IMG/VR virus record: IMGVR_UViG_3300034073_003725
Coordinates: 1-37,669 of that record
DNA from: a virus
DNA: 37,669 bases
Direction: 5' to 3' (one strand)
The translations under genes and the position numbers were made by a program. The notes beneath the pieces were generated by a model. That model was not told the DNA's origin, did not search any database, and worked only from the letters and a program-made list of their open reading frames with translations. Numbering within the stretch: position 1 is the first letter of the stretch; each line of letters starts with the position of its first letter. Below, in pieces: positions 27,120-36,659 of the stretch.

Positions 27120-29597
27120 ATGGCTCTACACGGGAGGAAGGCAATTTTTGAGTTTCGCAGGAAGCTTATTCCTCCCGTGATCCTTCCTGTTGGCGCAATT
27201 AACACCGCCACTGGCGTCCTGATGCTCGACAGTGATCAGATATGGACTGGTGATCAAGTTGTTCTGACTGCTTCTGTTGGCGGTGTGGCGACAACATTTA
27301 ATGGCTACATCTTTTTGGACGAACTCGGCAATGCAAGCATTCATTCAACGATTGTCGGTGCTCTTTCTAACACTTCAAATACCAGAGTGTCCCTTTCCGG
27401 CGTCCAGTCACGGATTTCTCTTTTGGCGCTCAAGGGGCATTCATGTCAAAGTCTTGAGCTGACCAAGATATATTATTTTCTCCTCAATAATCCAAATTAC
27501 CCAATATCACAAGAGACAACTCTTGCTATTGCGCCTGAAAAGCTTGATCAGTATTGGCAAGCTGGCCCTCAGTATGTAACCTGGAAAGTTGTGGGTGACG
27601 CAAGGCAATGGACTCTCAGCACAAGTAGCAATGCCATTGATGTGAGTGAGATTGGCGAAAAGTATTTTTCTGGCCTAAAAGCTGTTATCAGTGGCTCTGG
27701 AACCACAGACTTTCTTGTTAATATTTACGGCTCAGAGACAACCCTTGACAGCTACAACTTACTAAGAGTAGCTATGTTGACAGGTGACGGCTCAGAAGCC
27801 CTAGCCAGATTTTATCTTGATCGCGGCAATTCGGTCGCCAAGGCTGGGCCAAATAGTGATAAAAAAAAGAACTCAAGCACTGTTTATTATTCAACAAAAA
27901 TCCTAATCACCAACTCTTCGGTTGATACCAGTGCAGACGGTCTTGTTGTCGGTAGCGCAGACTTTGTTACCACGGGTCCATTGAGACTTGGTACTCAGCT
28001 TGAACCAGATGGCGTTTACTCTTGCGAAGGCGATTCAGAGCTTGAATACAATGTTTGGAGCTGGTCAACCTATACATCAGAAACACCTGAGTATGGCGCA
28101 ACGGGTGGTTTTTCCACTAATTCAAATACAGGCAACCCTAGCACTCCAGTTCAGTCGGCCTGGGTTGACTCCTCTGGTAATAGTTATATCTACGGAACCT
28201 ATCAAGGTGCGTCTAATGATCAGGGGTACTTGCTGACAAAATTTAATCCGTTAGGAGTCGAAATCTGGACAAGACGTTACATCTGTAACGATTCAGATGC
28301 AAACTATGTCAATCTTCCAAGCACAAGGCCGCCAATGGCCATAGGCGAAGATGGGTCAGTATGGATTAGTATGTCAACGACTTCAATTCTTTCGTCGCCA
28401 AAGTTTAACAACTATGTTGCCAAGATCAATCCACAAACAGGCGATGTAATTTCAAGTTTTTGCTTTTCCGTAAAAGATGATCTGATAAACTCGTATTCGT
28501 CCCTCCCTTATGTTTATCATATTGCGGGTGACAATGAGGGATTTGTCTATCTTGCAATGTATCTCTCATTCCCTTCGGAGCAGGGCAGTGCGCCATTTGG
28601 AACATACAGGCATAGGCATGCAGTTTGCAAGGTCAACCAGTTTGGAGATCTCGTATGGTCTAGGCTTTATAGGGGTGCTTTTGATGGATTCTTTAGATCC
28701 GACATTAATGCGCCTATCAGCGAGATTAGACCGAGGGGGAACAAGATCTACCTCTATTTTAATGAAGCATATAGTTACGGAAATAGCAGCCCTGGCCTAA
28801 CAATTCTTGATAAGCAAGGTCAGATTGTTTTGCCATCAACCGGGTATTTAATTCAACGCAGTCCAAGCGAAGCGTTTGGTGTTTATTACGACAAAGCGAT
28901 GTTTACAGGACTTGCCTTCGATAGCTCTGGAAATATTTATATTGCAGTCCGAATGAATACCCAAGAACTCTATGCAATACTCAAGATCAATGGTACCAAT
29001 TACCAAACAGAGTGGTTTAGAAATTTCAAGGAACGTGATGTTGACACGAATATTGATTTTGGCGCGACCCATACCGTATCTATTCATATTGACAGTAGCG
29101 ACAGAATCTTTCTTCTTGGTCAACATGCTCAGTATGGCTCGTCCGACCCAACTGGCTTAAGCATACTTGAGCTGAATCCTTCAAATGGCGACCTTATTGC
29201 TGCAAGAAAGGTGTCAGGAGCTTACACAAATGTTGGAAATAACAATGTATCCCCAAGCGCTTTTAGCTTTATGCGCTACCAACAGCCTCTCGGCTCCTAC
29301 CTATATATGTATAGCGAATCTTTTGGTATTATCGCTCTTCTTGAAAAGGAGGGCCAATTTGGTGTTTGGCCGATGATCAATGCTTCAATTGCTTGGACTA
29401 TCTACCAGCCCAATATCTTCGTCCACCCCCTGCTTGCCTCTCAGCGAATTGATCTTACGGGAGGTGAAGCATATAGCGATTTCAATGTAGACATCAACTG
29501 GATCAACTATGGAAAGCAGGTCGTTGCAGCCTCCTTGATCAGACCCCTGTACGCGAGATTCCGTATTCCTATTGGTAACTACAGCATTCCTGATTGA
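27120..29597 (+). CDS. Large virion protein with beta-propeller-like repeats
   Basis: This 825-residue protein starts at ATG 27120 (MALHGRKAIFEFRRKLIPP); TTG 27093 is less likely. The first 105 residues form a distinct domain (LPVGAINTATGVLMLDSDQI, WTGDQVVLTASVGG, FLDELGNASIHS) of the kind that opens several cyanophage tail proteins. From about residue 340 there are repeated blade-like segments: WVDSSGNSYIYGTYQG, MAIGEDGSVWISM, HIAGDNEGFVYLAMY, AFDSSGNIYIAVRM, HIDSSDRIFLLGQ, typical of PQQ/SBBP-type propellers. These suggest receptor or sugar binding. It runs opposite to the surrounding late genes and is AT-richer than them. Confidence 0.7.
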   Translation: MALHGRKAIFEFRRKLIPPVILPVGAINTATGVLMLDSDQIWTGDQVVLTASVGGVATTFNGYIFLDELGNASIHSTIVGALSNTSNTRVSLSGVQSRISLLALKGHSCQSLELTKIYYFLLNNPNYPISQETTLAIAPEKLDQYWQAGPQYVTWKVVGDARQWTLSTSSNAIDVSEIGEKYFSGLKAVISGSGTTDFLVNIYGSETTLDSYNLLRVAMLTGDGSEALARFYLDRGNSVAKAGPNSDKKKNSSTVYYSTKILITNSSVDTSADGLVVGSADFVTTGPLRLGTQLEPDGVYSCEGDSELEYNVWSWSTYTSETPEYGATGGFSTNSNTGNPSTPVQSAWVDSSGNSYIYGTYQGASNDQGYLLTKFNPLGVEIWTRRYICNDSDANYVNLPSTRPPMAIGEDGSVWISMSTTSILSSPKFNNYVAKINPQTGDVISSFCFSVKDDLINSYSSLPYVYHIAGDNEGFVYLAMYLSFPSEQGSAPFGTYRHRHAVCKVNQFGDLVWSRLYRGAFDGFFRSDINAPISEIRPRGNKIYLYFNEAYSYGNSSPGLTILDKQGQIVLPSTGYLIQRSPSEAFGVYYDKAMFTGLAFDSSGNIYIAVRMNTQELYAILKINGTNYQTEWFRNFKERDVDTNIDFGATHTVSIHIDSSDRIFLLGQHAQYGSSDPTGLSILELNPSNGDLIAARKVSGAYTNVGNNNVSPSAFSFMRYQQPLGSYLYMYSESFGIIALLEKEGQFGVWPMINASIAWTIYQPNIFVHPLLASQRIDLTGGEAYSDFNVDINWINYGKQVVAASLIRPLYARFRIPIGNYSIPD

Positions 29598-29599
29598 TC

Positions 29600-29995
29600 A
29601 TGACTCTAACCAGCGTTGACGCACAGCTCCAGCTCGGAAACTTGAGGATTGGTAAATGTCGCAACTTTTCTTTCTCGATTGAAAAAGAACCGTTGGATAC
29701 TACGCGCCTTGGCGATCTTGACAGAACATATATTCCTGGCATCAGGGGTTCCTCTGGTGTGTTCACCTTGTTCTACGACCCCAGGGACCAAGGCGTTGTT
29801 TCAATTGTCAACAACATTCTCAGTGATTCCGGTACTTCGCTGTCTAACTTTACTCTTGTGTACGATAAAAACACAAAGAGAAAAACGACTGTTTCGATTG
29901 TAATAACTCAAGTTACTGCTGGCACTGAATTTGGTTCGGCTCAGACCTGCGAAGTGACTTTTCGTGCAACAGGTAGAATACAAGGAGCTTTTTGA
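29600..29995 (+). CDS. Tail-tube-like virion protein
   Basis: This 131-residue protein starts at ATG 29600, 2 nt after the preceding stop. It is beta-rich with one helix: LGNLRIGKCRNFSFSIEKEP, YIPGIRGSSGVFTLFYDPRD, TTVSIVITQVTAGTEFGSA, CEVTFRATGRIQGAF. The closing strand resembles the last strand of phage tail-tube (gpV/TP901 type) proteins. It pairs with the propeller gene on the plus strand and abuts the convergent gene at 29997 with one nt between stops and no terminator. Assignment is from pattern only. Confidence 0.55.
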   Translation: MTLTSVDAQLQLGNLRIGKCRNFSFSIEKEPLDTTRLGDLDRTYIPGIRGSSGVFTLFYDPRDQGVVSIVNNILSDSGTSLSNFTLVYDKNTKRKTTVSIVITQVTAGTEFGSAQTCEVTFRATGRIQGAF

Positions 29996-29996
29996 T

Positions 29997-30377
29997 CTAA
30001 TTCAGAACGCCTTTCAGGTTCACGCGCACGGTACTGATACCGACGAAGACTGATTCAACGGAAGGCTTTTCCGCAAAGTACCAGTCAACTCTTCCAAGCA
30101 TTTCCGTTATCAGTGTTTCAAGCTTGATGTCCGAAAAGATTTCACTGCTGAGTTCTATGGACTTGAAGCCACTGAAGCTCTCTCGATAGCAATCAAGAAT
30201 TGCAGTTGCCTCAGTATCGGCAATGTTTAGATAGTCAAGAATGAGTCTGTGATCAACCGCCTGAGTGCCAACAAGCTTGCTGTACCTGTCAACGCCTTGA
30301 TACTCTGGAGCGGCAACCGGGAAGACGCCAGCAATAAATTCACGACTGCTTGGCCTTAGGGCAGGAAAGGTAGTCAC
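29997..30377 (-). CDS. Virion protein, paralogue of the C-terminal domain of the next gene upstream
   Basis: This 126-residue protein starts at GTG 30377, overlapping the upstream stop as GTGA. It shares a clear domain with the C-terminus of the 30374-31522 product: RPSSR-F near the start, L-YLNI in the middle, SI-L-S-IFS, and WYFAE-P followed by a GI-S-V strand. This is a duplicated module, present once alone and once fused to a repeat protein. The fold is unknown; probable small tail or baseplate component. Confidence 0.6.
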   Translation of the reverse strand: MTTFPALRPSSREFIAGVFPVAAPEYQGVDRYSKLVGTQAVDHRLILDYLNIADTEATAILDCYRESFSGFKSIELSSEIFSDIKLETLITEMLGRVDWYFAEKPSVESVFVGISTVRVNLKGVLN

Positions 30378-31522
30378 AGCGCTCTCTCGGTTGAAATCTT
30401 GCCTTCAAAGCGAAGACTGATACTGCAGATTCCCGGCTTGACACCTCTGATTTTTGGCGGTTCGGCAAAGTACCACCGCATCCCGGTTCCCGACAAATTC
30501 ATGTATTGCTCGATTGAAGCATCAGCGCCTGAGAAGATAGAACTAGGAAGCGCAATGCTGGCATAGTTACCATAGTTTTTGTTGTATAGATTTAGCATTT
30601 CAAGCGCGACAGGCTCGCCAATGTTGAGATACTCCAGCTCCAGGGAGGCATTGCTTTCTCTGTTGCACCACAGTCTTCGCACCTCTCTTCCGTTAATTGT
30701 CCGAGAAGAGGAGAACGAATGACTGCCTGGAAGAAACCTACGCGAGCTTGGCCTGTACCTCCCGAAGACAACTTGCTTTGTGATGAAAAACAGAAGGGTT
30801 CCACCCGACAGGTTGAAAACTCCTCTGTCCAGCTCTACAAATCTCTGCTGCTGCGCAAAGTCAGCATTGCTCCCGGTAAGCAGGTAGGTTCCCGATTCGC
30901 CACCCAGCTCGGCAATGCGGTTGGATTCAAGTGGTTGCCCACTTAATGAAAACACTCCCGAAACCGGGCGAATGCTTTTATCCGAGATAAATCCAAGTTC
31001 CTTGCCAGATAGCAAGAACGTGCCGCCTTGCGGAGAAGCTTTGCTGCTCTTCCTGAGCTGAACGTCGTTGCCCAAAAAGGTGTAACTGGCCTGCGACAGG
31101 TCAACCAGCTTTTGGCTTCGCAGATCCACAGGGAACCCGCTGAAGGCGATCTGACCTGCATCTGCCCCCACTGCTCGCGAAAGCCTCTGGGCCTGCGGGA
31201 CGCCATCCAGGGCGAAACCGCCGCTGTCAACCTGAAGTGTCCTCTCAAAGGTCTGACCCGTCAGCGAGCTGCCAGAGAGGCTGAAGGCACCGTCTTCAAT
31301 GCTAAAGAGCCGGTTGTATGCCAGCACTGCATCGCTGCCCTGGAAGGCCACGACGCCGCTCTCAAGCGATACCTGCCCAAACAGCGCAACGGCACCACCA
31401 GCCACGTAGGTGAGCTGGTCGGCACCAGGCGCCAGCGTGGCACCTCCGGCAGTGATGATTACATCAGCCGGGGTAGAAGCGCCTCCACCAGCAATGAAAT
31501 CATTGTTCTGAATAACGGTCAC
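30374..31522 (-). CDS. Virion protein with nine ~22-residue beta-solenoid-like repeats and a shared C-terminal domain
   Basis: This 382-residue protein starts at GTG 31522, one nt after the upstream stop. Residues about 55-255 are nine degenerate repeats of the form G-x-F-x-L-S-G-x-x-L followed by about 12 variable residues (for example GAFSLSGSSL, GTFLLSGKEL, GVFSLSGQPL, GTYLLTGSNA, GVFNLSGGTL). They are expected to stack as a beta-roll or shaft, as in other phage fibre proteins. Residues about 260-382 are homologous to the separate gene at 29997-30377. A fibre shaft ending in a tail-binding module is a reasonable reading. Confidence 0.65.
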   Translation of the reverse strand: MTVIQNNDFIAGGGASTPADVIITAGGATLAPGADQLTYVAGGAVALFGQVSLESGVVAFQGSDAVLAYNRLFSIEDGAFSLSGSSLTGQTFERTLQVDSGGFALDGVPQAQRLSRAVGADAGQIAFSGFPVDLRSQKLVDLSQASYTFLGNDVQLRKSSKASPQGGTFLLSGKELGFISDKSIRPVSGVFSLSGQPLESNRIAELGGESGTYLLTGSNADFAQQQRFVELDRGVFNLSGGTLLFFITKQVVFGRYRPSSRRFLPGSHSFSSSRTINGREVRRLWCNRESNASLELEYLNIGEPVALEMLNLYNKNYGNYASIALPSSIFSGADASIEQYMNLSGTGMRWYFAEPPKIRGVKPGICSISLRFEGKISTERAL

Positions 31523-31523
31523 G

Positions 31524-31940
31524 TCATGCCGCTGTGAAGAGTCCGTTGATGGCGTCGAAGTCGAACAGGAAACTCTCGCCCGTGTTCAGCGTTAGCGAGC
31601 TTCCATAGTCAAACCAGCAGATGAGAGGGTTTGTGGCCGAGGTTGAGTTGTAGAGACTGATGTAGCGAAAGGGGCCAATGGTTCCAGTCGCTGTCAGCGT
31701 GACATCATTCACCACCAGCTTGTAGGTGCCGCTGGTTTGGGCCGATGTAGAAACAGGCAGCGTGATACCACCAGACGGGTATCCGTTTTGTGCAGTGATT
31801 TCAACCAACTGCGAACGGATTGTGTTTGTCGCGACAGGCGCTGTATTGGTCAGCAGAATCTTGATAGTGTCGCTAGCAAAATTATGCTTCCCTTCAAACG
31901 CATCCTCCAGCAGGCAGTTAAACTTATTGAAAGAGGCCAT
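31524..31940 (-). CDS. Hypothetical virion protein
   Basis: This 138-residue protein starts at ATG 31940 (MASFNKFNCLLEDAFEGKHN). The pattern of helix, then SDTIKILLTNTAPVATNTIR, then LICWFDYGSSLTLNTGESFLFDFD, occurs in small structural proteins of many tailed phages next to tail or fibre genes. Their exact role is not established to my knowledge. It is beta-rich with no signal. It is preceded by 52 nt containing a palindromic hairpin (31965-31979), and followed after one nt by the repeat protein. Confidence 0.6.
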   Translation of the reverse strand: MASFNKFNCLLEDAFEGKHNFASDTIKILLTNTAPVATNTIRSQLVEITAQNGYPSGGITLPVSTSAQTSGTYKLVVNDVTLTATGTIGPFRYISLYNSTSATNPLICWFDYGSSLTLNTGESFLFDFDAINGLFTAA

Positions 31941-31964
31941 CGAAAGGCGAAAGCGATTCCATTC

Positions 31965-31979
31965 GCATTCTAGGAATGC
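31965..31979. promoter_or_regulatory. 6-bp perfect palindrome between the tail-tip gene and the next virion gene
   Basis: GCATTC-TAG-GAATGC. It lies 14 nt after the stop of the tail-tip gene and 25 nt before the next ATG on the minus strand. No T-run, so it is more likely an RNA processing or partial termination hairpin than a full terminator. Confidence 0.35.
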
Positions 31980-31992
31980 TTGTCAGGAGCGA

Positions 31993-34900
31993 TTAGCCTC
32001 TTCGTATCACCCAATTGCTGTTAGTCGTATAGGTTGTCCAGTTCTTGCCGATTTCCGAAATGCCATTGCTATCGGTGGGATGATGTACCGCTTCGATCTG
32101 TATTATGCCTTCTTCGTCTAGCTGGATACTTTCGATCTTGTATGTTCTCACCTGCTTGTTTGTTATCTTCTTGACAAACACAATCCCCGTTGGAGTGGCT
32201 GTCTTACGGTCGGAAGATACGACAAGATTGGTGTCGTAAACCGGATCATCGCTTCCATTCCATGCCGTCACTGCATTGTTTCCTGCGGTCAGTAGGTCAG
32301 GTCGCGTGGTTGTAAGTGTTCCATCTGGTAGAACGACTCCATTTGCAAACTCATCGTAAATTGTGTAATCAAGGGCAACCCTGATGTAGTCGCCCACTCC
32401 GATACCAGAAGCCAGGCCGTCGATTGTCGTCGCAAACCTAATGCTATGAGTAATCAGCCTTCTGACTCTGATCACATAGCAGGCAAAGTCAATAGCCTGA
32501 TTCAGGCTTGTGCAGTATTCGCTAAGGTCAAAGCTTTCGATTGGATCCTGATCTGATTGACTCGCTTCCCGAACCAGCACTTCTCGTTCAGTCGGGAATG
32601 ATGCCGGTGCCGTGAGGCTTGTCGAAGTGCGCTCCTGTCTCCACTGAACACTAACCTGAATTGGTTTGCGATCTTCTTCATCAAGGAACTCCATGCTGAA
32701 CGAGTCCTTGACAATGTTTCCCGCAGTGAACAGCCCACTTATGGGAACAGGTGTCCCAAAGATGATGGCAGGAACAAGAGCAAACTTGCCGTTGCGCTGA
32801 ACAAAGTCGAGCAGGTTTGCGGCTGCGATCTCCGAAGCCCAATCCCTTAGGTTCACCCTCTCAGCTACAACCCCATCGAAATAATAGTTTCTGGCTTGAC
32901 ACCACTGATCTGCTACGATGAAGCTATCAATATCAACCTGCTGCCTGCTGATATACTGACCAGTTCCAAATCTGTTGTTGATCAAAAGATCAAAAAGGAC
33001 ATCAGGAAACAAGTTTCCTGCGCCAATGATGCTGTTCTGGGATAGCAGCTCAATTTCTCTTCCCTTGTTCACGTAAGCTGAAAATTGACTCAGCTGACTC
33101 CATTCCAATGTGGAGCGCATTGACAGTCCAACCAGCGCAATATTGTCATAGTTGGGGATGGTCGCATTGGCCACGGCCTCAGACACATACACGATTTCGT
33201 GCTCGGGTCCGTTCTGGGCCGAAGAAGTGATTTCGTCATAGTTGAACGCTTCAGCCAGCTTCCCCCAGGAATCGGCATAGTTCTTGTCGTCCTGGTGGCC
33301 GATCCCTACGTCTTCGTTTCGCTTTGAAGCATTCAGCTCAAAGTTTGACTTGTCCCTGCTGATATTTGAACCATTAAAACGTATGGTTACACTGCCACTT
33401 GTTACGCTAGTTGTCAGTGAAGTGATTGAGTCTTGAGCCTTTGTGCTATCAAGAACATACAATGTGCCAGAGGCTGTTCCGCTCCTGATTTCCCAGCCTG
33501 TCAGTGGCTCAAATCGAAACTGCCACTGTGCTACTGACGGCATTTCAAAGCGAATTGCGCTATAGACCGCCTGCTGGGTGCTGCTCCTGACTCCCAGGAT
33601 CGGAGCCAAGGCCGTATATCCTCCAGAGCTGTTCGCAAGCTTGTAACTGATGCGAAAAAAGCTGTACCGATCTTCGGCAGTGGTTATCTGCCCACTACTG
33701 TAATTCTCGGTCTTCAGTGTGTCGCCTCGGGCAATGATGTCACCCTTCCTCGACTTTCCGGCAAGGTCATTTACTTCGTCATAGGTAAGCGTTTCCTTGA
33801 AGTTGCATAGCCCCGCGATGCGGATACCAAGTATGCTCTTGATGCCAACCTCGATGTATCGACACTCCCTTGTGGTTGTGACTTCCCCTAGAGCTATTCG
33901 ATACAGGTGAGCGCTTTCTGTCGCAACACGACGATCTTTTTTGAACTCATCAGCATCTTCCAGGAGTCGCTCATAATCAACCTTGTTAGCCGAACCAGCC
34001 TGTACTACGGAAAACTTGGCTTCCACTGTTCGACCATTGCCAACGGGGTCGTTCTCAGCGTTGCTGACGAATGGATTTTTGGTCCTATCAATGCACACAG
34101 CTATCGCTGAGCCACACTTATACAGTTCACCTACGACAATCGCATCGTCCCAAGTCTTTTGTCTTGCGGCAATCGAAAGGGCAGCGTCTATAGCCTTCTC
34201 CTGTCTCTCCTTGGATTTACTCACCTCTTTTGTTTCACTTTGATTGGTTCCCTTGAACTTGACGGCAAACTCAGATGACTCCGTGGTTGCTACTTCAACA
34301 TTTACTTCACCATTTTTTTTCTTTGACAATGAGTAAGTAGTTTGCCCGTTTGAATTGGTGCTGGACTCCAGTTCATACTCAGGATCCTTACTGTCTTTCT
34401 TAACTGAATTTACCAGCACATCCTCACGGTCAACTCGCACATCGACTTTGAATATGGCCTCAATTTCTTGATTATCTTCATCTGCAGAGTCACTTGTGGT
34501 CAGCTTGACCTTGTACTCAATCCTGTATTGACCCTCGCTAGTCTTTGCGAGAATCTCATTCAATGCAGCTGTCGTATTCAGCGAAAAATTGATGGTTACA
34601 GTGTCGCTATTCTGCCCGCCTGACGTTGACACATTTGCCCAGCTCCTAACAGTGGAATCAGGTATGCCATCACTAATGAAGACGCCAGACCCGCTCAGTT
34701 TTAGACTTCTTGTAAATAGAAACGGATTCTCGTCTACCTTGATCTCTGTACTCCATCCTCCGTTTTTCGTGCCTGGCTCCTTAAAGGTCGTCTTGGCGTC
34801 AGAAGACTGGTCGATGATATAAGTGAACTTCTCTCCGACTGACCCGAATGATCCGGAGATTACGCCGCTGCGAGTTGAAAAATAAGCCTTGAACTTCTTT

Positions 34901-35781
34901 CGTGCTGCCCTCGCAACGGAGTCCTTATCTATCTTGACCTTGGCATCACCTTTGTTGCCTTCTGGGACAAGCTGAGGGGTGATGGTTGGCCTGATCTGTG
35001 GATTTACTCGATAGACAAAGTTGTTGCCCATGAGCGTGTAAACGCCAAACGTGGTCTGCGACGTTGGCTTGGAGACACTACAAAAGTCACTGCCACTCCT
35101 GACTCGGTAGACGTTTGAGGATTCCCATGCGCCAGCATCAGCATTCCCTGGCCTACCTGCAACGCGATCATTGGTCGTGATTCTTCCACCATCAGGCCTG
35201 AAGTAGATGGTGTAACGCGCCCAGTCCGTCGCCGCGCCGGTCAACTCATAAGCCCCAAGGCCATTGTTGCCTAGGGCAAATCCAAGCGGGTCAAGCTCCC
35301 TGACCCTGCCTTCGCCCAACATGAAGACACCCCTGAAGAACTGGCCAGCCTTGAAGCTGTGCATGTCCGACCAGAGAAGGGGCATCGTTATCCTGACGCC
35401 ACCAAACTGTGCGCTTTTGTTGGCATAAACGACTGGGATTACCTCCCCAATTGTTGCTGTTTCCTGAACGCTGTCGAAACCGGCAACTGGCGCAAACCGA
35501 CTTTGACTTGTGACATTCTGGCCTTCTTTTGTTCTGCTCTTAAGTCGGGCTGGTTTTACGCTTTGGGGCTTAAAGAAGGACGCGGCAATAGTCAGACCAA
35601 CGCTGATTAGCGTCGATGCCACTGCAATAATCACCAGAGTCTCAAGCCCCGCCTGGGGTTTCCCTGGCTCAATCTTTACCCTTGAGTCAACTTCTGAGCG
35701 AAACTGCCGATACTGCTCCTCACTGAGGCCGAGCATCGCGGCCAGGTAGAGATCAGCAGGGAGAAGTGGCAGCCTTTTCAC
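31993..35781 (-). CDS. Tail tip / host-specificity protein, gpJ-like
   Basis: This 1262-residue protein starts at GTG 35781, overlapping the upstream stop as GTGA. It has the features of lambda gpJ-type tail-tip proteins: a hydrophobic segment at residues about 44-70 (LVIIAVASTLISVGLTIAASFF), then a conserved IPVVYANKSAQFGGVRI region at about 115-130. The hub-domain landmark DVLFDLLINNRFGTGQYIS lies at about 926-944, followed by RDWASEIAAANLLDFVQRNG. Between them a large variable insertion (about 280-560) is rich in Lys, Asp, Ser and Thr with Ig-like strands. It forms the distal tail tip and contacts the receptor. Gene order after tape measure and L-like genes supports this. Confidence 0.85.
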   Translation of the reverse strand: MKRLPLLPADLYLAAMLGLSEEQYRQFRSEVDSRVKIEPGKPQAGLETLVIIAVASTLISVGLTIAASFFKPQSVKPARLKSRTKEGQNVTSQSRFAPVAGFDSVQETATIGEVIPVVYANKSAQFGGVRITMPLLWSDMHSFKAGQFFRGVFMLGEGRVRELDPLGFALGNNGLGAYELTGAATDWARYTIYFRPDGGRITTNDRVAGRPGNADAGAWESSNVYRVRSGSDFCSVSKPTSQTTFGVYTLMGNNFVYRVNPQIRPTITPQLVPEGNKGDAKVKIDKDSVARAARKKFKAYFSTRSGVISGSFGSVGEKFTYIIDQSSDAKTTFKEPGTKNGGWSTEIKVDENPFLFTRSLKLSGSGVFISDGIPDSTVRSWANVSTSGGQNSDTVTINFSLNTTAALNEILAKTSEGQYRIEYKVKLTTSDSADEDNQEIEAIFKVDVRVDREDVLVNSVKKDSKDPEYELESSTNSNGQTTYSLSKKKNGEVNVEVATTESSEFAVKFKGTNQSETKEVSKSKERQEKAIDAALSIAARQKTWDDAIVVGELYKCGSAIAVCIDRTKNPFVSNAENDPVGNGRTVEAKFSVVQAGSANKVDYERLLEDADEFKKDRRVATESAHLYRIALGEVTTTRECRYIEVGIKSILGIRIAGLCNFKETLTYDEVNDLAGKSRKGDIIARGDTLKTENYSSGQITTAEDRYSFFRISYKLANSSGGYTALAPILGVRSSTQQAVYSAIRFEMPSVAQWQFRFEPLTGWEIRSGTASGTLYVLDSTKAQDSITSLTTSVTSGSVTIRFNGSNISRDKSNFELNASKRNEDVGIGHQDDKNYADSWGKLAEAFNYDEITSSAQNGPEHEIVYVSEAVANATIPNYDNIALVGLSMRSTLEWSQLSQFSAYVNKGREIELLSQNSIIGAGNLFPDVLFDLLINNRFGTGQYISRQQVDIDSFIVADQWCQARNYYFDGVVAERVNLRDWASEIAAANLLDFVQRNGKFALVPAIIFGTPVPISGLFTAGNIVKDSFSMEFLDEEDRKPIQVSVQWRQERTSTSLTAPASFPTEREVLVREASQSDQDPIESFDLSEYCTSLNQAIDFACYVIRVRRLITHSIRFATTIDGLASGIGVGDYIRVALDYTIYDEFANGVVLPDGTLTTTRPDLLTAGNNAVTAWNGSDDPVYDTNLVVSSDRKTATPTGIVFVKKITNKQVRTYKIESIQLDEEGIIQIEAVHHPTDSNGISEIGKNWTTYTTNSNWVIRRG

Positions 35782-36176
35782 GTTGCAATCCTTGCGAACT
35801 TGAGCGATGAAAGGATGTCAACAGGCACAGGCATCACCCCGCGACGGTGATGGGGGACCAAGAGAAACAGCCTTCCACCTATTTCATCCGGTACGACAAT
35901 ACCAATGCCAATCCCAAGACGCTCATCTGTAAATAGCGTCATACAGTACGCCTCAGGCGCTGAAATGCTGACTGTGGAGCTGTCAAAGGCTCTTGCGATT
36001 GCATCTATATCTTTTTCTTTCGCTAAACGATAAAGCTCATTCAGCTCAAAGGGAAACCTGTATCCGGCATCATTGAGAATAATCTGTGTGATTCTTAGAC
36101 AGCAAGCCGCTTTACCTAGTCTTGGGTCTGCGCCGATTTCGTGCGGAAGACCAACCCAGCGTTTCCAGTCAATCAT
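35778..36176 (-). CDS. Minor tail protein, possibly K-like (NlpC/P60-related) remnant
   Basis: This 132-residue protein has ATG 36176 abutting the stop of the L-like gene. WVGLPHEIGADPRLGKAACCLRITQIIL recalls the cysteine-containing first helix of NlpC/P60-type tail proteins, and the closing RLFLLVPHHRRGVMPVP could supply a His strand. The spacing is short and the catalytic layout is not convincing. Position (L, this gene, J) equals that of gpK in lambda-like tails. It may be a degenerate or unusual member; family assignment is tentative. Confidence 0.5.
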   Translation of the reverse strand: MIDWKRWVGLPHEIGADPRLGKAACCLRITQIILNDAGYRFPFELNELYRLAKEKDIDAIARAFDSSTVSISAPEAYCMTLFTDERLGIGIGIVVPDEIGGRLFLLVPHHRRGVMPVPVDILSSLKFARIAT

Positions 36177-36659
36177 TTATGATGCGAACACGGTTCCAGA
36201 TGCAGGAATAGAGCCGACGAGATATGAGCTGAGAACTCTTTTGGGAATCTGTGAGCGTGTTGCATCTAGAGGGCTGGACAAGGTAATTGAAACCTTTTCA
36301 TAATCCTGTGTTCCATTGACGCAACTCCAAACCTCTGTCGATAACAGTTGACCTTCTGAGAACGCTCCCGATTCGGCTTGGGTCAAAGAGATCGACCTGA
36401 CTCTTACCAGTCGGTAGTTGAGCACCATATCCGTTATTATTCCCACCGTGATGTTATTCGGAACTGAGACGATTGCCGCTCTTGGCGCATCGCCCCCTCG
36501 ATTGCTGATTGTTCCGCTGACAATAAATGGAGCATAGGCATAGGAATTACCTTCCCAAGTTCTTGTTTCTCCGATGAAGAAGTTTTGAAACCTGCCATTT
36601 GCCAGGGGCGTGCCAGCTTTGTCTTCAAACTGTATGTAGTTGGCTATAGCAATGTTCAT
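36177..36659 (-). CDS. Minor tail protein, gpL-like
   Basis: This 160-residue beta-rich protein starts at ATG 36659, overlapping the tape measure stop as TGATG. The C-terminal part, DYEKVSITLSSPLDATRSQI followed by PKRVLSSYLVGSIPASG, resembles the conserved end of phage minor tail protein L (a strand-loop with iP-R). It lies between tape measure and the possible K-like and J genes, the normal siphovirus order for tail-tip assembly. No zinc-cluster cysteines like those of lambda gpL are seen. Confidence 0.6.
   Translation of the reverse strand: MNIAIANYIQFEDKAGTPLANGRFQNFFIGETRTWEGNSYAYAPFIVSGTISNRGGDAPRAAIVSVPNNITVGIITDMVLNYRLVRVRSISLTQAESGAFSEGQLLSTEVWSCVNGTQDYEKVSITLSSPLDATRSQIPKRVLSSYLVGSIPASGTVFAS

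Noticed and set aside
30430-30445. GGCTTGACA inside a virion gene, similar to the early -35
   Set aside because: No -10 or spacer motif at the right distance; chance match in coding sequence.
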